From an uncultured Collinsella sp. (GTDB lineage Bacteria > Actinomycetota > Coriobacteriia > Coriobacteriales > Coriobacteriaceae), in the NCBI GenBank assembly GCA_902490365.1, contig CABUDQ010000066.1, positions 1 through 8,130 on the forward strand: a DNA stretch of 8,130 bases, read 5' to 3'. Shown in pieces: positions 5,056 through 8,130 of this stretch (position 1 is its first letter; every line of letters begins with the position of its first letter). The translations under genes and the position numbers were made by a program. A model generated the notes under the pieces. That model ran no database searches. It had not been told where the DNA came from and saw nothing but the letters and a program-made list of their open reading frames with translations.

Positions 5056-7440
5056 CTACAGCGTCATGTTTGGATCGGCGTCGACGTCGAACGGCGAGAT
5101 TTCTCCTCGGTCGAATTTACGGCGGGCAACCTCCGCGATCATGGCTGCGTTATCGGTGCACGCCGAAAGCGGTGGCACCGTTACGCGGATCCCCTGACGC
5201 CCAAGCTTCTTGATCATCATCTCGCGCAGATGCGGATTAGCCGAGACGCCGCCGCCGATGCAGTATTCCTTGCATCCGGTGGCATGCAGCGCGTTCTTGG
5301 CCTTCTTGTACTGAACGTCAAAGACGGCTGCCTCAAACGAAGCCGCCAGATCGGGCAGGTGAATCGTGCGCCCGGCCTTGGTCTCCTGCTCGATGTAGAG
5401 CGTCACCGCCGTCTTGAGGCCCGAAAGCGAGAAGCGATAGTCCCCCCTGCTGTTAAGCGCGCGAGGAAAATCGATCGCGCGGGGATTGCCCGTCTCGGCC
5501 AGCTTGGAGATGATGGGGCCACCGGGATAGCCCAGACCCAACGCCTTGGCTACCTTGTCGAAGGCCTCGCCCACAGCATCGTCGAGCGTCTCACCAAGTA
5601 CCTCGTAGTCGCCCCATGCCTTCACGTGCACGAGCATGGTGTGCCCGCCCGAGACAAGCGTAAAGATAAACGGGGGCTTGAGGTCGGGCTGCGCCAACAG
5701 GTTGGCAAACAGGTGGCCCTCCAGATGATTGACGCACACGAGCGGCTTGCCGGCAGCATACGCAAAGCCCTTGGCAAAGGCGACGCCCACCACCAGGGCG
5801 CCCACCAGGCCCGGACCCTGTGTCACGCCCACGGCGGCAAGCTCACTTGGTGTAATGGCTCCGCCCGTAAGGCCCAGCGACGCTGCGGCGTCCTCGAGTG
5901 CCGCATCCACGACACTCACAATCACCTCGACGTGCTTGCGCGAGGCGATCTCGGGCACCACGCCGCCAAAGCGTGCATGAAAATCAATCTGCGTCGACAC
6001 CTGGTTGGCCAGCATATTGCCATCCGCATCGATAATCGCCACGGCCGTCTCGTCGCAGGAGCTCTCGATAGCGAGTACGAGGCGGCGACGCTCAATCTCG
6101 ACACGTTCCTCGGCAGAGCGCCCAGGCGCAGGCAGCGGCCATACGCGCTGCTCTGCCGCCGTCGGCTCGGGCGAGGCATTGTCGACCGGAAGCACCAGGG
6201 GCAGCGGAGCCGTCATGACGATGGCATCCTTGCCGGCACCATAGTAGCCGCGGCGCCGTCCTGCCTCGGTAAAGCCCAGAGCGTTATAAAGCGCGATCGC
6301 TCCCTCGTTGCCGTCCTCGACCTCGAGCGAAGCCGTGGTGCAGCCGAGCATCTGGGCATCATAGCTCACATGCGACAGCAGCTTGCGGGCAATGCCCTCA
6401 CGGCGATGTGCCGGGTCGACGGCGACATCCAGAATCTGCACATCACCGTCCACGACCATACCGCCGGCAAGGCCCAGCAGCTTGCCGTCGTCGTGTGCCA
6501 CCCACCAACTACGCGGCGCAGCGACGTCCTCGCCCAGTTCGGACAGGAACATGCCCGGCGTCCACGCCTCGTGTCCGGCACCTTCAAAGCAGGCAGCCTC
6601 TAGCGCGCTCGCGCCCTCGGCATCCGCCGCGCCCATGGGACGGAACTGCAGATGACGACCGGCGAGCTCATCGGCAACGCCCGTAATTTCGCTCTGTGCA
6701 CTCTCAGCAAGACCAAGACGCTTGCGCTCGTTTTCCTCGGCATCCGAAAGGCGCGTGTAAATCGGCAGGACGCGAGCCGGATCGCCGTCACCCGCAGCGT
6801 GCGCGAGCAGCAAGCCCTCGCCCGAAGGCCACCACAGGTCTCGCTCCACGCAGCGGGCGGTCTCGTCCTCACCCAGCAGCTTGCCATAGCGCACGAGACC
6901 GTCACCGGTCAGCTGAACCTGATCCCAGTCCGCTGCTCGGCGCCACTCATCGAGCGCCACGGCGGCCTTGACCACGTGTTCGCGCTCAAATTGACGCTCG
7001 GGTCCCTCATCGACCAGCATATACAGCGCCGGATATACCTCGCCGCGCATAGCATCGGCCAAGATACCAAGCTTGCCGCGCACGCCAGCCTTCCACGCCG
7101 TCCAAGCGCAAGCATCGAGCGTCGACACGCCCAGTAGCGGAACATTGGCACCACGCGCGAGGCCCTTGGCAGTGGAGATGCCGATGCGCACGCCCGTAAA
7201 CGACCCCGGGCCGCGGCCGACCACGTAGCAACCAACATCGCTGCGATCCAGACCGGCTTGAGCCAGCACGCCATCAACGGTATTCACGAGCTCAACGTTG
7301 GCGTGACGGCGACACATGTGATCGCCACTCACGAGCTTCGTCTCGCCCGTCTGCCCATCAATCCATCTTGCCGCGCAGGCAAGCATGTCGGTCGAGGTAT
7401 CGAGCGCCACCACCAGCGCGTTGTCGTTATGCAAGCTCAT
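5056..7440 (-). CDS. TsaB-RimI-TsaD fusion: tRNA t6A37 synthesis plus N-acetyltransferase
   Basis: One 794-residue polypeptide holds three proteins that are separate in E. coli. Residues about 7-235 are TsaB (VVALDTSTD, GRGPGSFTGVRIG), the partner of TsaD. Residues about 264-413 are a RimI-type GNAT domain with an acetyl-CoA loop (RREGIA, 346-351) and the RimI-like end EGAIALYNALGF...RRRGYY. RimI acetylates the N-terminus of ribosomal protein S18 in E. coli. Residues about 452-794 are TsaD, which transfers the threonylcarbamoyl group to A37 of ANN-decoding tRNAs. Its metal ligands are visible as HLEGH (572-576) and the Asp of SACTDNAAM (D763), plus SGGHT (597-601). A linker of about 35 residues joins GNAT and TsaD. 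The ATG at 7440 has AAGG about 9 nt upstream and overlaps tsaE by 14 bp. A TTG at 7458 would add six residues and is less likely. All three domains look complete. Confidence 0.95.
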   Translation of the reverse strand: MSLHNDNALVVALDTSTDMLACAARWIDGQTGETKLVSGDHMCRRHANVELVNTVDGVLAQAGLDRSDVGCYVVGRGPGSFTGVRIGISTAKGLARGANVPLLGVSTLDACAWTAWKAGVRGKLGILADAMRGEVYPALYMLVDEGPERQFEREHVVKAAVALDEWRRAADWDQVQLTGDGLVRYGKLLGEDETARCVERDLWWPSGEGLLLAHAAGDGDPARVLPIYTRLSDAEENERKRLGLAESAQSEITGVADELAGRHLQFRPMGAADAEGASALEAACFEGAGHEAWTPGMFLSELGEDVAAPRSWWVAHDDGKLLGLAGGMVVDGDVQILDVAVDPAHRREGIARKLLSHVSYDAQMLGCTTASLEVEDGNEGAIALYNALGFTEAGRRRGYYGAGKDAIVMTAPLPLVLPVDNASPEPTAAEQRVWPLPAPGRSAEERVEIERRRLVLAIESSCDETAVAIIDADGNMLANQVSTQIDFHARFGGVVPEIASRKHVEVIVSVVDAALEDAAASLGLTGGAITPSELAAVGVTQGPGLVGALVVGVAFAKGFAYAAGKPLVCVNHLEGHLFANLLAQPDLKPPFIFTLVSGGHTMLVHVKAWGDYEVLGETLDDAVGEAFDKVAKALGLGYPGGPIISKLAETGNPRAIDFPRALNSRGDYRFSLSGLKTAVTLYIEQETKAGRTIHLPDLAASFEAAVFDVQYKKAKNALHATGCKEYCIGGGVSANPHLREMMIKKLGRQGIRVTVPPLSACTDNAAMIAEVARRKFDRGEISPFDVDADPNMTL

Positions 7441-7933
7441 CTTGTACAGCCTTATCAATCAAATGGGAAAGCTCCATTGCGCGGTCACCGTGCGCCTCGA
7501 GCGTTATCGTTCGCACATCGCTGTCGCCCTCATCACGCTTGAGCGTCACCGAAAGATACTCATCCGTCAGCTCGTCTTGGAATTGTTCGCCCCATTCCAG
7601 CAGGCAAGCACCCTCATAGCCCAGCACATCGAAAATGCCCGTATCCTCGAGCTCGTAGGCATGCTCCAGGCGGTATAGATCAAAGTGAAACAGCGGAATA
7701 CGACCTTGATCGTGAACGGCCATGAGCGCAAACGTAGGGCTCGTAACCATATGCCCATCGCCCAGCCCGCGCGAGACGCCCTTGGTAAAGTGAGTTTTGC
7801 CCACTCCCAGGCCACCGGTCAGGATAAGCACATCGCCGTCCTCAAGGCACGGTGCAATTAGCTCGCCAAAGTACTCCGTATCGGCAGCGCAAGTCGTTTT
7901 GTAAGTACCTACCCCCAGGCGCTCCAGGGACAT
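7427..7933 (-). CDS. tsaE: TsaE, ATPase of the tRNA t6A37 threonylcarbamoyl complex
   Basis: The 168-residue P-loop protein has Walker A GGLGVGKT (40-47), the family motif SPTF (65-68), HFDLYRLE (83-90) and LLEWGE (111-116), as in TsaE (YjeE), which is about 150 residues in E. coli. TsaE binds the TsaB-TsaD heterodimer, and ATP hydrolysis resets the complex after each t6A transfer. The ATG at 7933 has AAGGAG 5 nt upstream. Its 3' end overlaps the start of the TsaB-RimI-TsaD gene by 14 bp, so the two are probably translationally coupled. It starts 12 bp after the upstream glycosylase gene, in the same operon. No odd features. Confidence 0.96.
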   Translation of the reverse strand: MSLERLGVGTYKTTCAADTEYFGELIAPCLEDGDVLILTGGLGVGKTHFTKGVSRGLGDGHMVTSPTFALMAVHDQGRIPLFHFDLYRLEHAYELEDTGIFDVLGYEGACLLEWGEQFQDELTDEYLSVTLKRDEGDSDVRTITLEAHGDRAMELSHLIDKAVQDELA

Positions 7934-7945
7934 ATATGCTCCTTA

Positions 7946-8130
7946 TTATTCCGAGGCGTCCTCTGGCGCGGGATGTCGCTCCAGATAGTCGCCCAGCATC
8001 TTAAAGTCTTCCTCCAGCAGCTCCTGCCACGCCGGATTGCGCAGCGCTGCTGCCGGATGGAACGTGGGCATTACCACAAAATGCCCCATCTGGTGGAACC
8101 TGCCGCGCAGCTTAGTAATGCCAATCTCGG
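7946..8130 (-). CDS. Uracil-DNA glycosylase, family 4 type (C-terminal 60 residues)
   Basis: Only the 3' end is in the window: 60 codons ending in two consecutive TAA stops (7946-7948, 7943-7945). The visible end includes GITKLRGRFHQ, then VVMPTFHPAAALRNPAW, then EEDFKMLGDYLE. The pattern LRG...G..V.PT.HPAA.LR.P matches the second active-site motif and C-terminal helix of family 4 (iron-sulfur) uracil-DNA glycosylases, which remove uracil from DNA in base-excision repair. The cluster-binding cysteines lie earlier in this family and cannot be checked here. It ends 12 bp before tsaE and appears to share its transcript. Family 5 enzymes carry a similar motif, so the exact family stays open. Confidence 0.85.
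   Translation of the reverse strand, partial: EIGITKLRGRFHQMGHFVVMPTFHPAAALRNPAWQELLEEDFKMLGDYLERHPAPEDASE

Noticed and set aside
4890..5213. 107-codon plus-strand frame between cstA and the fusion gene
   Set aside because: It runs through the probable tsa terminator and into the antisense of the TsaD C-terminus, with Arg/Pro-rich composition typical of a GC-rich shadow frame.
5230..6603. 457-codon plus-strand open frame opposite the TsaB-RimI-TsaD gene
   Set aside because: It is again in antisense register with a well-recognised gene, and the open frame reflects codon bias. No family motif is seen.
1..8130. CRISPR arrays, tRNA or rRNA genes, insertion sequences
   Set aside because: No regularly spaced repeats, cloverleaf sequence, transposase motif or terminal inverted repeats were found on reading both strands.

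Overview
The window reads as chromosome of a high-GC actinobacterium of the class Coriobacteriia, most likely Collinsella or a close relative. This is an inference from GC-rich coding, near-absence of TTA/CTA/TCA codons in the main genes, a fused TsaB-RimI-TsaD protein and the general feel of the proteins. It was not checked by any search. Every gene I can support lies on the minus strand, so the order of transcription runs from the right edge to the left edge.

Right part (about 8130 to 4960): the 3' end of a family-4-type uracil-DNA glycosylase gene, then tsaE 12 bp downstream, then a 794-residue TsaB-RimI-TsaD fusion overlapping tsaE by 14 bp. The tight spacing indicates one operon. It would supply the tRNA t6A37 (threonylcarbamoyl-adenosine) machinery plus a RimI-type N-acetyltransferase. 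A GC-rich hairpin at 4963-4985 probably ends it.

Middle (about 4960 to 2560): an intergenic stretch of more than 500 bp leads into cstA, a CstA/BtsT-family membrane transporter. The stretch is unusually organised. It has a good sigma-A-type promoter (TTGACT-17-CATACT), a perfect dyad placed over its -35/spacer, a 5' RNA hairpin, a 14-codon reading frame rich in Ile/Val/Leu codons, a chain of mutually exclusive RNA pairings, and a strong intrinsic terminator ending only about 35 nt before the cstA start codon. This looks like a transcription-attenuation leader. A second strong terminator follows cstA.

Left part (about 2460 to 1): a 730-residue protein with a winged-helix-like N-terminus, a roughly 350-residue disordered charged region, and a C-terminal Toprim domain resembling JetD/DUF2220, the nuclease subunit of Wadjet systems. 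No JetA, JetB or JetC gene is visible, so it appears to be an orphan. The last 265 bp hold an inverted repeat and, with low confidence, the start of another minus-strand gene.

The two items most worth following are the orphan JetD-like Toprim protein and the attenuator-like cstA leader.
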